DNA of 38,421 nt from Flavobacteriaceae bacterium (GTDB lineage Bacteria > Bacteroidota > Bacteroidia > Flavobacteriales > Flavobacteriaceae), in the NCBI GenBank assembly GCA_024743095.1, contig JANSXF010000040.1:1-38421 (forward strand). Direction: 5' to 3'. Below the pieces are notes generated by a model. The model ran no database searches, was not told where the DNA came from, and saw only the letters and a list, made by a program, of their open reading frames with translations. Of the stretch, positions 1 through 8,674 are shown piece by piece. Made by a program: the position numbers and the translations under genes. Positions within the stretch are counted from its first letter, which is position 1; every line of letters starts with the position of its first letter.

Positions 1-2
1 AG

Positions 3-57
3 CATCTGCCCAATTGAAAATAAAGTTATCAACTCTTTATTTTTGGTTCGGCAGATG
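3..57. repeat. Nested inverted repeat (possible terminator hairpin)
   Basis: An outer 8-bp perfect inverted repeat (CATCTGCC at 3-10, GGCAGATG at 50-57) encloses an inner 9-bp perfect one (AAAATAAAG at 17-25, CTTTATTTT at 35-43). The two stems are separated by a 6-nt internal loop on each side, so one long imperfect hairpin can form, and it is followed by TTTT on the plus strand. It could be the terminator of a gene left of the window or the end of a small mobile repeat. Without the upstream sequence this cannot be settled. Confidence 0.45.
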
Positions 58-139
58 TTTTAGATTGATTACGGTCCTAATATGGCCTGTTGGGTCGGAA
101 GGAGACACAAAAACCTGAAAAATATCAATATAAATTTAT

Positions 140-610
140 ATGAAATCTTTTCGTTATATATTGTCCCTTATGTTTTGCCTTGCTGTTTCCAACGGTATTG
201 GCCAATCCCTTTCGGGAAAATTGAACGTGGAAGGCTGGGACAAGATCACCGAGTGGAAATCACAGGAACCGGTATCTCTTTTCAAAAACTTCAGGGATGG
301 CAAGCACAAGATTTTGTTCCGGTTCAAGAACAGCTCAGGGGACAAGGACATTGTGCTGTTCCAGATGAAAACGACCGTTGTCCACAACGGAAAAACCATA
401 GGGAGCAGCCAACGTTCCGATTGGCCTTGGTTGCCGGGGGATATGTATGTTCCTGTGGAAGCCTTTGATTTTATCCCGCTCCTTCAAAAAGCGGCCAATG
501 GCAACAAAGGGAAGCTGATGCCCGGAACCTATGAAATTCGTTTGGAAATGAAACCCGCACAAAGGGATGCGCAACCGATCCATACGACCCTGACCTTGAA
601 GGTATCCTGA
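140..610 (+). CDS. Secreted protein of unknown function (156 aa)
   Basis: The protein begins with a clear Sec signal peptide: MKSFR, a hydrophobic stretch to about residue 18, then a probable cleavage after NGIGQ. The mature part is about 135 residues, polar and beta-rich in appearance, and rich in Lys and Trp. It has no cysteine pair, haem motif or known domain that I recognise. The mature N-terminus (QSLSGKL) resembles that of the next gene (QTLTGKL), so both may be products of one secretion or folding family, or old paralogues. The ATG start is preceded by an AT-rich tract with no Shine-Dalgarno site, as is usual in this phylum. The function is unknown. Confidence 0.75.
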   Translation: MKSFRYILSLMFCLAVSNGIGQSLSGKLNVEGWDKITEWKSQEPVSLFKNFRDGKHKILFRFKNSSGDKDIVLFQMKTTVVHNGKTIGSSQRSDWPWLPGDMYVPVEAFDFIPLLQKAANGNKGKLMPGTYEIRLEMKPAQRDAQPIHTTLTLKVS

Positions 611-693
611 AAAAATCGTCGAGCAACAGCCATGAGCAAGTTTTTGTCATTCAGAAGATGGTCATGGAAACGAAAAAATCAAAACACTGATAG

Positions 694-1392
694 ATGAAAA
701 AGTTATTTACACTACTCACCTTACTGCTCTGCACATTGGGCGGTGCCCAGACCTTAACGGGAAAACTTGTCAACCCCTTAGAAGGGATGAAAGGGATGGA
801 CATTGCCATCTGGCCCTTGGGCCTGGACAGATCCATTACCATTGGACAATTAAAGGCCGATGGAACACTGGAATTTATATTTCCTCCCAAGGAGAGCTTC
901 CAATCTGACAATGAGGCACAACAAATGGTCGCGAACGATCTTAAGTATGCCCTTGCTTTCAATTGCTTGGGACAGGAGGAAGCGACGTATCCGGAAATCA
1001 TGGCTGCAAGGATCAAACCCATTTCGCTGTGGCATAAAGGACGGTATGCCGGTGTATTGTTTCCGGTTACCAGGGAGGCCATGATCCCATGGCTGGAAGA
1101 CGAGGCCTACAACAATCCTGAAAAGGGTACTTTCTACGAACTCATCTATCTGGCCCAGGCCACTACATTGAATATGCAATGTACGACCGCATATCAGTTT
1201 TCCGGTGATGTGGTGGAGGCGACTTATGATTACCAACTGGAACTGGAAGCTGGACTGAATTTCATTGCCTATACCATTGAAGAGATTTATGGAACCGACC
1301 CCAAGGTAACTTCCTTTAAACCCAGTAAGGTCACTGTCAAGAATATCCAAAAAGGTTTGGATGGCATTCAATGGTTTGCCAAATATTTTTAG
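694..1392 (+). CDS. Secreted protein of unknown function (232 aa)
   Basis: A signal peptide is visible (MKKLFTLLTLLLCTLGGAQ, with cleavage probably after GAQ). The remaining 210 or so residues are soluble, with acidic helices in the C-terminal half and two cysteines that do not form a recognisable motif. It lies 83 bp after the preceding secreted protein on the same strand, so the two may be co-transcribed. Both mature proteins start with the pattern QxLxGKL. I do not recognise the family. The gene looks intact and its codon use matches its neighbours. Confidence 0.75.
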   Translation: MKKLFTLLTLLLCTLGGAQTLTGKLVNPLEGMKGMDIAIWPLGLDRSITIGQLKADGTLEFIFPPKESFQSDNEAQQMVANDLKYALAFNCLGQEEATYPEIMAARIKPISLWHKGRYAGVLFPVTREAMIPWLEDEAYNNPEKGTFYELIYLAQATTLNMQCTTAYQFSGDVVEATYDYQLELEAGLNFIAYTIEEIYGTDPKVTSFKPSKVTVKNIQKGLDGIQWFAKYF

Positions 1393-1644
1393 GGATGTTT
1401 CAATTTAATACGTCTGTTTTTGATTCATTGGGTTTTGGGATTTCCATAATTCTATAGCCTTCCCTAAAAATTGGTTGAATTTTCATCCAATAACAAAGAA
1501 TATATAGTAAATGTTATTTCGTAGAGCGTTATTAGCGTCAAATGGACGTAGCAAACTCTAATAAAATAGGGTGAATTTGCAGTTTCTTCGTATCTCCTGA
1601 AATTTCAGTTTACCCGGCTTGCCTTGCAAGGGCAAATTACATAA
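1393..1644. other. Non-coding interval with an imperfect hairpin
   Basis: No coding frame stands out. At 1522-1560 there is an imperfect inverted repeat, with TAGAG at 1522-1526 pairing with CTCTA at 1556-1560 and a GCGTC/GACGT core between them. No T-run follows it. The interval leads into two decayed genes, so it is probably part of a degraded region. Confidence 0.4.
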
Positions 1645-2039
1645 AGAGTATCTTATGGACAGTGTATTAGTTTCACAGGAGGGTATACAGTTTTTTCGCA
1701 AAATGAAATAGATAGCTTACTATTAAGTAATCCGAATGCCTCTTTTAATTTAATATCACAACAGAACGGTTATAGGGTATCTGAAAAACTAGGTTATAAA
1801 AATGGCACCTTAAATAAAAAGGCTATGGAGATATTCGATAGCAATCAAAATATGATTTGTTATCAAGTTTTTGATATGACAAAAATAACATTGTCCCAAC
1901 AAGAACCGAAAAAATTTATTATGACACAAATGGAGAGGAAAAATATCTATTTGACTACAATGAGGATGGTTCTTATTTTAGAATCAATGATTCGCAAAAT
2001 CCTCAAGGAGATGTTCATAGGGAAGGCTACATATGCTGA
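1645..2039 (+). pseudogene. Decayed ORF of unknown function, frameshifted and lacking a start
   Basis: Reading from 1645 gives protein-like sequence without a start codon (for example GGYTVFSQNEIDSLLLSNP) up to about 1880 (CYQVFDMT). From there the sensible reading moves to another frame (KIYYDTNGEEKYLFDYNEDG) and ends at the TGA at 2037-2039. The composition is polar with many Asn and Tyr. It resembles a secreted or repeat-type protein, but I cannot name a family. The missing start and the frame change both point to a gene remnant. An ATG-started frame at 1825-2067 covers the same DNA, but its second half is poor protein sequence. Confidence 0.5.
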
Positions 2040-2088
2040 TATCATGTTGCTTGGGAAAACTCTGTAATGCCACATAGCCACATTTTCC

Positions 2089-2399
2089 CTATATTATTTC
2101 CTTTCCAAATCCTTTGCCCCTAAAATCGGGGAATAATATTATTTCATGGATTACCAGGATGTTGTTGTTAAAACTTGGACCTATTTGATCTTTCAAATCA
2201 ATGCTCATATCACCGGTTCCAGAATCTAGTATGGCAGCCAAGCCTTATGGTATCCATGGACCTATCAAAGGCATCATACAAATTGAAACCAAGGTCTATA
2301 AAGGAGTCATTGTAATAATGGAGCTGGGATAGGATCCCAACATGGAAAAAATTAATTGATACGTAGTACCATAATATCCAGTGATCCTTTGTTTCAGAA
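2089..2399 (-). pseudogene. GNAT-family acetyltransferase remnant
   Basis: On the minus strand, two adjoining frames together give a plausible C-terminal GNAT fold. The upstream part (about 2399-2265) contains YNDSFIDLGFNLYDAFDR. After a frame change near 2250 the downstream part reads ILVIHEIILFPDFRGKGFGK and stops at 2089-2091. The stretch RGKGFG is the acetyl-CoA pyrophosphate-binding motif (R/QxxGxG/A), preceded by the usual beta-4 strand. No start codon is seen and at least one frameshift is present, so it is not functional. It sits just downstream of the SCO gene on the same strand. Confidence 0.55.
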
Positions 2400-2430
2400 G
2401 ACTATGTGGGACCCACTCGATCATTGAATG

Positions 2431-3141
2431 TCACATAGCCTCAACAGCTGTGTTGATATGTTTTATGGTATTGTCTGAATTTACCCCCAACCCTTCCTGT
2501 TGGAAAATCATTTCTCCATTAGGGTCAAAGACACTGATGATGTTTGAATGGGAAAAGTCCATAGGTGAAATTTCCTTGTAGCTCACGGACAAAACAGCGG
2601 CAAATTCACGAGTGTTTTCTTCAGTGGAACGTAAAAACAACCAGGGATCCCCATCCATAAGGTTTTCTTGGGCAAAGGCCTTTAAACGTTCAGGGGTATC
2701 GGTTTCAGGGTCTATACTGACAAAGATCATCTTCACATTTTTCTTGGAATGTTCGGGCAAGCGTTCTTCGATATTTCGCATATCGGCCACCAAGCGGGGA
2801 CAGGCTGCTCTGCAGCTGGTATAGATCATGACCATGACCAAAACATCACCTTGCAGGTCCTTGAGCTGTATATCCGTACCATTTTGTGTTGTCCACGTAG
2901 AAGGAAGATTGTAAATGGACATATCTGAATAGGCCCTGCCAGCCGTTTCTTTTGTTTTGTTTTCAACTTTGACCAAATCCATTTTACAGATTGGGCAGCT
3001 CCCTTTTTGGCCATAGGTTTTGTTTCCTTCGCATTGCATTGGGCAATGATATGCGATGTCTTTATCCACTGTTCCGGGATCGTTGTTCCTGCAGGCCCCA
3101 AGTGCCAAAGATAGGATCAATACAACTAAATAGGGTTTCAT
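2431..3141 (-). CDS. SCO1/SenC-family lipoprotein with heavy-metal-binding domain
   Basis: This is a predicted copper chaperone or thiol-disulfide protein of the SCO family, anchored outside the inner membrane. The 236-residue form starts at the ATG at 3139-3141, because only that start gives a lipoprotein signal (lipobox LGAC, Cys17). Next comes a small heavy-metal-binding domain (YHCPMQCEG and CPICKMDL). Then follows the SCO thioredoxin-like domain with the copper-binding CxxxC (TSCRAACPR) and the distal His (DFSHSN). It is the third gene of nirK-nirV-sco, 10 bp after the stop of the NirV-like gene. It may deliver copper to NirK or to the haem-copper oxidase encoded further right; that role is inferred. 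Confidence 0.88.
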   Translation of the reverse strand: MKPYLVVLILSLALGACRNNDPGTVDKDIAYHCPMQCEGNKTYGQKGSCPICKMDLVKVENKTKETAGRAYSDMSIYNLPSTWTTQNGTDIQLKDLQGDVLVMVMIYTSCRAACPRLVADMRNIEERLPEHSKKNVKMIFVSIDPETDTPERLKAFAQENLMDGDPWLFLRSTEENTREFAAVLSVSYKEISPMDFSHSNIISVFDPNGEMIFQQEGLGVNSDNTIKHINTAVEAM

Positions 3142-3151
3142 GTTTTTGTTT

Positions 3152-3931
3152 TTAGAGGGTTCCCATACTATTTTTCGCGCACCTAAATCCAAGATTTTTA
3201 ATACTGTACCTTGCTTTAATACTTCCCCTGAATGCATAGCGCATAAAGGCCGCATAGTTCATGAGATCTGTTGCGCCGATGGCTGCGCTCCCACAGAACA
3301 GATTGCTGTCCCTATCCACATCTTTTCTGGATTCGCCCGAAATCAGGACAGAATTAAAATCCAGGGTCCACTCCCAGACCAAACCATGCAGATCGTATAT
3401 GCCCCAATAATTTTTAGGTGTTTTGCCGATGGATCTCTCATCGGCTCTGGGTGTTTCATACCACGACAGTATTTTTTGGTTATAAGAGGCCTTTTTTCTG
3501 GCATCGGTGGAAACTTCGTCGGCCATTGCCACATATTCCCATTCATCTATGGTGGGCAATCGTTTTCCTTGGCACTCACAATAGGCTTTGGCCGCAAACC
3601 AAGATACATGGGTTACAGGGCTTGTGGTCTTTTCGGTATTGTTGAGGGTCGTATCGTTTTTGAATTGGCGCAAATAGTTTTCGTCTGCATAAAGTTTCAA
3701 TACATTTGATTTTTGCCATTTAGGATTATCCTTCAAAAACTGTAAAAATTGGCCATTGGTCACGGGATAGATGTCCAGTTCAAAATCTTCGACTTCAACA
3801 AGAGCTGAATTCCTTCCGTACAAAGGGATGTATTGACCTCCTTTGACACTTGCCATACCTTCGGTTTGTGCGATACCAAAAGTCTGGAAGACCAAACAGG
3901 CAAATGCTACTCCGAAGGTATGCGCAAACAT
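3152..3931 (-). CDS. nirV: NirV-like protein, formylglycine-generating-enzyme (SUMF1) fold
   Basis: The 259-residue protein has an N-terminal signal peptide and a single FGE-sulfatase (SUMF1-type) domain. Typical pieces are KGGQYIPLYGRNSALV, PVTNGQFLQFL, SPVTHVSWFAAKAYCECQGK, RLPTIDEWEY, GIYDLHGLVWEWT and the closing NLGFRCAK. Such proteins encoded directly beside nirK are called NirV, and their biochemical role is not settled. It lies 21 bp after nirK and 10 bp before the SCO gene, so an operon is likely. The symbol rests on gene context. The fold is certain, but a formylglycine-generating activity is not shown. Confidence 0.82.
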   Translation of the reverse strand: MFAHTFGVAFACLVFQTFGIAQTEGMASVKGGQYIPLYGRNSALVEVEDFELDIYPVTNGQFLQFLKDNPKWQKSNVLKLYADENYLRQFKNDTTLNNTEKTTSPVTHVSWFAAKAYCECQGKRLPTIDEWEYVAMADEVSTDARKKASYNQKILSWYETPRADERSIGKTPKNYWGIYDLHGLVWEWTLDFNSVLISGESRKDVDRDSNLFCGSAAIGATDLMNYAAFMRYAFRGSIKARYSIKNLGFRCAKNSMGTL

Positions 3932-3952
3932 GATATTAAACTTTAACCAAGA

Positions 3953-5392
3953 TTATTTGTTTTTTACTTTATTGACCATTTCCGTGGTCACCACTGTGTT
4001 GTTATTGCCCCAACTGTTATACACATAGGTGAGCACATTGGCAATTTCATCTGATGAGAGCATTTGTCTTGTCATGACACTATTGTATTTTTGGCCATTG
4101 ACAGTGATTTCACCAGTTTTTCCGTTCAGTACAATGTCAATGGCCCGATTGACATCGGCATTTAGATAGTCTGATTTTGCCAATGGTGGAAATGCATTTG
4201 GGATACCTTGGCCTTCTGCCTGATGGCAAGCAAAACAAGTTTGCATATATATCTGCTTGCCGAACTTCATCTGTTCTTCAAAATTTTGAGCTGGAATTTC
4301 AGATTCGACAACGCCATCAGTGGTCGGCATTTCCTGTATTCCGGGTCCTTCCGGCAGGTAAATGCCATCATATTGCTCACCGGAATAAATGTTTTCGTTC
4401 TCTTCCCCTTCCACTTTCAGCATGCCCAAGGCCCCTTTGTTGAACGCCCTAAAAATGGAATGGTCCACCAAGATGAAGGTCCCGGGAACATTTACACGAA
4501 ATTCTATAATGGCGGCTCCTCCTGCGGGAATCATGGTGGTCTGCACATTTTCGTTGATTAAGTCGCCCCCTTCAACATGTACCTTATCAAATATTTCCCC
4601 AATAACATGAAAAGAAGATACCAGACCCGGACCACCATTGCCCACAAAAAGTCTAACGGTTTCCCCTACCTTTGCGGTAATGGCGTTATCGCCTGTCAAG
4701 GCGCCCACATTTCCATTGAAGACCACATAATCTGCTTTTTCATCAACGGCTTTTTGCATATCAAAAGGCTGCAGGCCACGCTCACCATTGGCCCCTTTGG
4801 TATAAAAATCTCCTTGCATGATATAATATTCCTTGTCAACAATTGGCAAACCACCATCAGGTTCCACCAAGATCAAACCGTACATTCCATTGGCGATATG
4901 CATGCCCACTGGGGCGGTCGCACAGTGATAGACATAGAGCCCGGGATTCAGGGTTTTAAAGGAAAATACTTTTTCATGCCCTGGTGCAACAAAAGAGGAT
5001 TCAGCTCCACCTCCAGGACCGGTAACGGCATGCAGATCAATATTGTGGGGCAGCTTGTTGTCCGGGTGGTTCTGTAAATGGAATTCGACTTCGTCACCGA
5101 CCCTGGTCCTGATAAAGCTTCCAGGTACCGTTCCCCCAAAAGTCCAGAACACATACCTTACGCCATCGGTCAATTCACCTTCCTTTTCAAGGATTTCCAT
5201 TTCAACGGTGAGTTTTTTGGGCTTTCTTTCCCCTACAGGCCTGGGGACATTTGGTGGTGAAGTCAATTCTGCTTTCATTTCCCTGTAAACAGGAATGTCC
5301 TCTGTGTTAGTATACATTTTTTTTTTGTTTTTAAAACAACCATACGCTGACAGAATCAGAGCAATTGTTAGGATTTTTGGAATTGACTTCAT
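3953..5392 (-). CDS. nirK: Copper nitrite reductase with fused C-terminal cytochrome c
   Basis: This enzyme reduces nitrite to nitric oxide in the periplasm. The 479-residue protein has a lipoprotein-like signal (Cys19), two cupredoxin domains (about 60-335) and a C-terminal class I cytochrome c domain (about 370-465). The visible copper ligands are H116, C157, H165 and M170 for type 1 copper, and H121, H156 and H311 for type 2. The catalytic Asp (D119, in HNID) and His (H262, in SFHVIG) are also present. The haem motif is CFACH (386-390), with M440 a likely axial Met. The fusion suggests direct electron delivery from the haem to type 1 copper. It is the first gene of a nirK-nirV-sco operon, and every catalytic residue is intact. 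Confidence 0.96.
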   Translation of the reverse strand: MKSIPKILTIALILSAYGCFKNKKKMYTNTEDIPVYREMKAELTSPPNVPRPVGERKPKKLTVEMEILEKEGELTDGVRYVFWTFGGTVPGSFIRTRVGDEVEFHLQNHPDNKLPHNIDLHAVTGPGGGAESSFVAPGHEKVFSFKTLNPGLYVYHCATAPVGMHIANGMYGLILVEPDGGLPIVDKEYYIMQGDFYTKGANGERGLQPFDMQKAVDEKADYVVFNGNVGALTGDNAITAKVGETVRLFVGNGGPGLVSSFHVIGEIFDKVHVEGGDLINENVQTTMIPAGGAAIIEFRVNVPGTFILVDHSIFRAFNKGALGMLKVEGEENENIYSGEQYDGIYLPEGPGIQEMPTTDGVVESEIPAQNFEEQMKFGKQIYMQTCFACHQAEGQGIPNAFPPLAKSDYLNADVNRAIDIVLNGKTGEITVNGQKYNSVMTRQMLSSDEIANVLTYVYNSWGNNNTVVTTEMVNKVKNK

Positions 5393-5498
5393 TTTGGTTG
5401 ATTTTTTTGGAGATTCATTAAAATTATAAATTTAAATAGGAAGGCAAAATCATTAATAAGATAAAGTTATCCTTTTTATAGGAAAAACCTAAACTGGT

Positions 5499-5747
5499 TC
5501 AAGACTGTTTCATTCTTTTTATTGAAGAAGCCATCTTATATTCCATTGCTTGGTTCTCCAATGAGTATGACCAAAATTTTTCATTTTCTGTAATGGGAAG
5601 GGGGGCACTTGCAGAAAACCAACATTCCATCTTATTTTTCGGTTCTTGTGATTGGTCAACGTTCTTAACCGGTAGCTTGAGCCCGTACTTATTTTGGAAT
5701 TGGCTTGTGGGGATGAAAGGATGAAAGGGAAGGGTTATCTTTGTCGT
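5499..5747 (-). pseudogene. Gene remnant without a start codon between nirK and the FUSC gene
   Basis: One minus-strand frame is open from 5747 to the TGA at 5499-5501 and reads like real protein, for example FIPTSQFQNKYGLKLPVKN and WFSASAPLPITENEKFW. It has no usable start codon in its first half, and its 5' end is cut by a stop next to the start of the FUSC gene. I take it as the 3' remnant of a gene lost here. The family is not recognised. The nirK promoter must lie within 5393-5500. Confidence 0.4.
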
Positions 5748-7987
5748 TTAAGAATGAAACCTTGAAGCCATTTGTTCCCAACCCTTCTGAAATTTTAAAA
5801 GAATCGCTGCAATTTTTGAACAGTACCAGCTTTTCAAGGGCCTTTCTTGTGGGCTTTGCTGTTACCTTGCCCATTATATTGGGAATACGATTCGGGTATT
5901 TTGAGATTGGTCTGGCCCTTTGTTTTGGGGCTTTGTGGAGCTCCCCAAGCGATGTAAGTGGGAGTTTTTACCAGAAAGCAGTAGGCATCCTGATTTCAGC
6001 TGTATTGGTCACATTGGTCAGTTTTATAGGTGGATACCTACATTTTGAACTTTGGCTATTGCTTCCTGTACTGGGATTGCTCACATTTGCCATTGCCTTT
6101 ATCTCAGTGTATGGTTTCCGGGCCTCACTTATCAGTTTTTCTGGTCTCATGGCCTTGGTACTGAGCTTTGCCCATGATTCCGAAGAATTGGAGATATATC
6201 AATATGCCCTGCTGATAGGATTGGGAGGTGTCTGGTATTTGATCTTGGCAAAGCTTTGGAGTATCATACAGCCAAAGGCTGAGACTGAGGAGTTTCTTTC
6301 TGAAACCTACCTTCTCACCGCTGAATTTTTGGAAATACGGGGAAAACTGGTAGATCCCACAGCAGACCGAAAAAAGTTGCAATCAAGACTACTTGAACTC
6401 CAGGGTGAGCTTACGGAAAACCATGGAACCTTACGTGAAATATTGATCCTTTCCCGTAGAAGTTCGGGTAGATCCAACTATCTGGACAAACGGTTGTTGG
6501 TCTTCACCGAATTGGTAGGGATGCTGGAGACGGCGATTTCCAATCCAGTCAATTATGATCAGGTGGACAAGCTTTTTAAGGACTATCCTCAACACATTAC
6601 GGCCTTACAGGAATTGATTTTTCAAATGTCCCTACAATTAAAATTAATTGGTCAAGCAGGGAACGACAGGGGCAAACTACCTAAGAATAATGTATTGAGG
6701 CAATCTTTTGACGATATCTCACAAAAGATTTCAGAATGGGGCGATCTAGGGAATTACGAAGAATTTTTAATGCTCCAAAACATATTGGCCTATCACAAGG
6801 AGCAATTTGAGAAATTGAAACGAATCAAAAGATTATTGGGCGATACGGATACGTCGGAATTTGAGCTCATCGATAGAAAGGAGGCCAAACACTTTGTTGA
6901 ATCTCAGGACTATGACCCTAAATTATTGGTAAGAAATCTCAGTTTTAAGTCCATGATTTTCAGGCATTCCTTGCGCTTATCCGTTGCTGTAATGGTTGGT
7001 TATGCATTGGGCTCCTTCTTTACATTCCAAAATCCGTATTGGATATTATTGACAATCATCGTGATCATGAGACCGAGTTATGGCCTTACAAAGACCCGTG
7101 CCAAGGATCGGATCATGGGAACACTTATCGGCGGCGCCTTTGCTTTGGGCCTTATTTTTTTGGTGACAAACCCCTATGCGTATGGTGCCATGGGCGTTAT
7201 ATCGTTGATCATAGCCTTGGCCATGGTACAAAGAAATTATAGGACTTCGGCTGCTTTTATTACATTGAGCGTGGTGTTCATCTATGCCATTCTTACACCC
7301 GATGTCCTGTCAGTGATACAATTCCGGATACTGGATACCGTGGTCGGGGCCGGTCTTTCCTATTTGTCCATGTTGACACTGTGGCCCAGTTGGGAATATG
7401 TGGAAATGAAGGAGAGTGTTGAAAAAAGCGTCGATGCCATCAAAAAGTTTTTAATTTCCATTGAAGCGTACTATATACAGAAAGGGAATGTGCCTACTTC
7501 ATACAAGATTGCCCGGAAGGATGCGTTTTTGGAAACCTCCAATTTGAGTTCGGCATTTCAGCGCATGACGCAAGAACCCAAATCCAAACAAAGGGAAATG
7601 GACAAAATATATGAGCTGGTCGTCCTGAACCATACTTTCTTGGCTTCCCTGGCTTCCTTGAGCACCTATATCCAACATCATGGCACTACAGAGGCATCCG
7701 AAGAGTTCAAGGCTGCTACGAATGCAATAAAACAAAACTTGGAACAAGTGCTCAGTTCCCTAAAAGGGAAAAAACAGGACATTTTGAACCCTAACGGAAA
7801 AACCGTCCCGATTTTTGGTAAGCAATCGCACATTTCCGATCTTTTACATGATAAGACCCCAATACTCATGGATATAAGGGTCCAACGTAATCTTCAAGAG
7901 GCCCATTTGGTTTGGGGACAGCTTGAATGGCTGTTTTCCATTAGTGATAAAATGTTACAATTGACGATTAAGGTGGATTGGGACTAA
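5741..7987 (+). CDS. FUSC-family (YccS/YhfK-like) integral membrane protein
   Basis: The 748-residue protein has two blocks of membrane helices (about residues 30-165 and 405-545), each followed by a long cytoplasmic region. This is the layout of YccS and of fusaric-acid-resistance-type transporters. The second block carries the family-typical PYWILLTIIVIMRPSYGLTK, followed by KDRIMGTLIGGAF. The best start is the TTG at 5741, preceded by the purine-rich GGGAAGGG; an in-frame stop at 5714 leaves no upstream ATG. The substrate is unknown, and relatives are linked to export of aromatic acids or other small molecules. It is transcribed divergently from nirK and appears monocistronic. Confidence 0.85.
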   Translation: MSFKNETLKPFVPNPSEILKESLQFLNSTSFSRAFLVGFAVTLPIILGIRFGYFEIGLALCFGALWSSPSDVSGSFYQKAVGILISAVLVTLVSFIGGYLHFELWLLLPVLGLLTFAIAFISVYGFRASLISFSGLMALVLSFAHDSEELEIYQYALLIGLGGVWYLILAKLWSIIQPKAETEEFLSETYLLTAEFLEIRGKLVDPTADRKKLQSRLLELQGELTENHGTLREILILSRRSSGRSNYLDKRLLVFTELVGMLETAISNPVNYDQVDKLFKDYPQHITALQELIFQMSLQLKLIGQAGNDRGKLPKNNVLRQSFDDISQKISEWGDLGNYEEFLMLQNILAYHKEQFEKLKRIKRLLGDTDTSEFELIDRKEAKHFVESQDYDPKLLVRNLSFKSMIFRHSLRLSVAVMVGYALGSFFTFQNPYWILLTIIVIMRPSYGLTKTRAKDRIMGTLIGGAFALGLIFLVTNPYAYGAMGVISLIIALAMVQRNYRTSAAFITLSVVFIYAILTPDVLSVIQFRILDTVVGAGLSYLSMLTLWPSWEYVEMKESVEKSVDAIKKFLISIEAYYIQKGNVPTSYKIARKDAFLETSNLSSAFQRMTQEPKSKQREMDKIYELVVLNHTFLASLASLSTYIQHHGTTEASEEFKAATNAIKQNLEQVLSSLKGKKQDILNPNGKTVPIFGKQSHISDLLHDKTPILMDIRVQRNLQEAHLVWGQLEWLFSISDKMLQLTIKVDWD

Positions 7988-8674
7988 TGGTATTGGATTT
8001 GTCCTCACTTTGGTATATGGGTTGTACTATTTAACTTCAGTTGTATGGGTTACAAAAAGAGCAATGGAACCTGAGTGGTAACCTTTGACATATCCAAATT
8101 GAATTAGTTGGCTTCTTGATTAGTAGCATCCATTTGTCGCAAATATTGACTAAAAATGCGATAAAGTATCTTCATGAAAACATGAAATCAATTGATGATT
8201 ATAGTTATGCTAACTGGGTATTGGTACCGGGTATGGAAGAACGATTACATTAAAATCTAGGAACAAATAAATTATTGGGACTCTCCCAAGTTTTCCAAAT
8301 TAATGGAATACTTGAGTATGTTACGGTATAATATCAATACCATTCCATGGAAAATGGATTGTAGATTTTAAAATCCAATCCAACCAACGAGAAGTAAACA
8401 GCTACTTTTTGAGTATTCACTGATCTTATTTCGTTTTAAAAATATTTGGAAATAAATTAAGTCACCTGCTTTTACAAAGCGTGCCAATGTCTTCTGGCAT
8501 ATGTTTTTATCTATCAATCTTTTTCGAAAGTTAAGCTCGCAAAATATCCTCGGACAAGGGACGGCATAAGGCCGTTTCTTGGGGTCACTTGTTATTCCGT
8601 CTCCTTGCCGCTCCAAAACTTTGTCTTCCGCTTGGTGTCCGCTCAAATATTGTTTAATCAAAAATCCAAGAATC
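7988..8674. other. Intergenic region with no supportable gene
   Basis: This 687-bp AT-rich stretch has no convincing coding frame. A perfect 6-bp hairpin (TTGGGA at 8275-8280, loop CTC, TCCCAA at 8284-8289, then GTTTT) could end transcription on the plus strand, but it lies 290 bp after the FUSC stop. A minus-strand frame is open from about 8676 to 8368, but it lacks family features and its start falls on the parB start codon. Confidence 0.4.
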
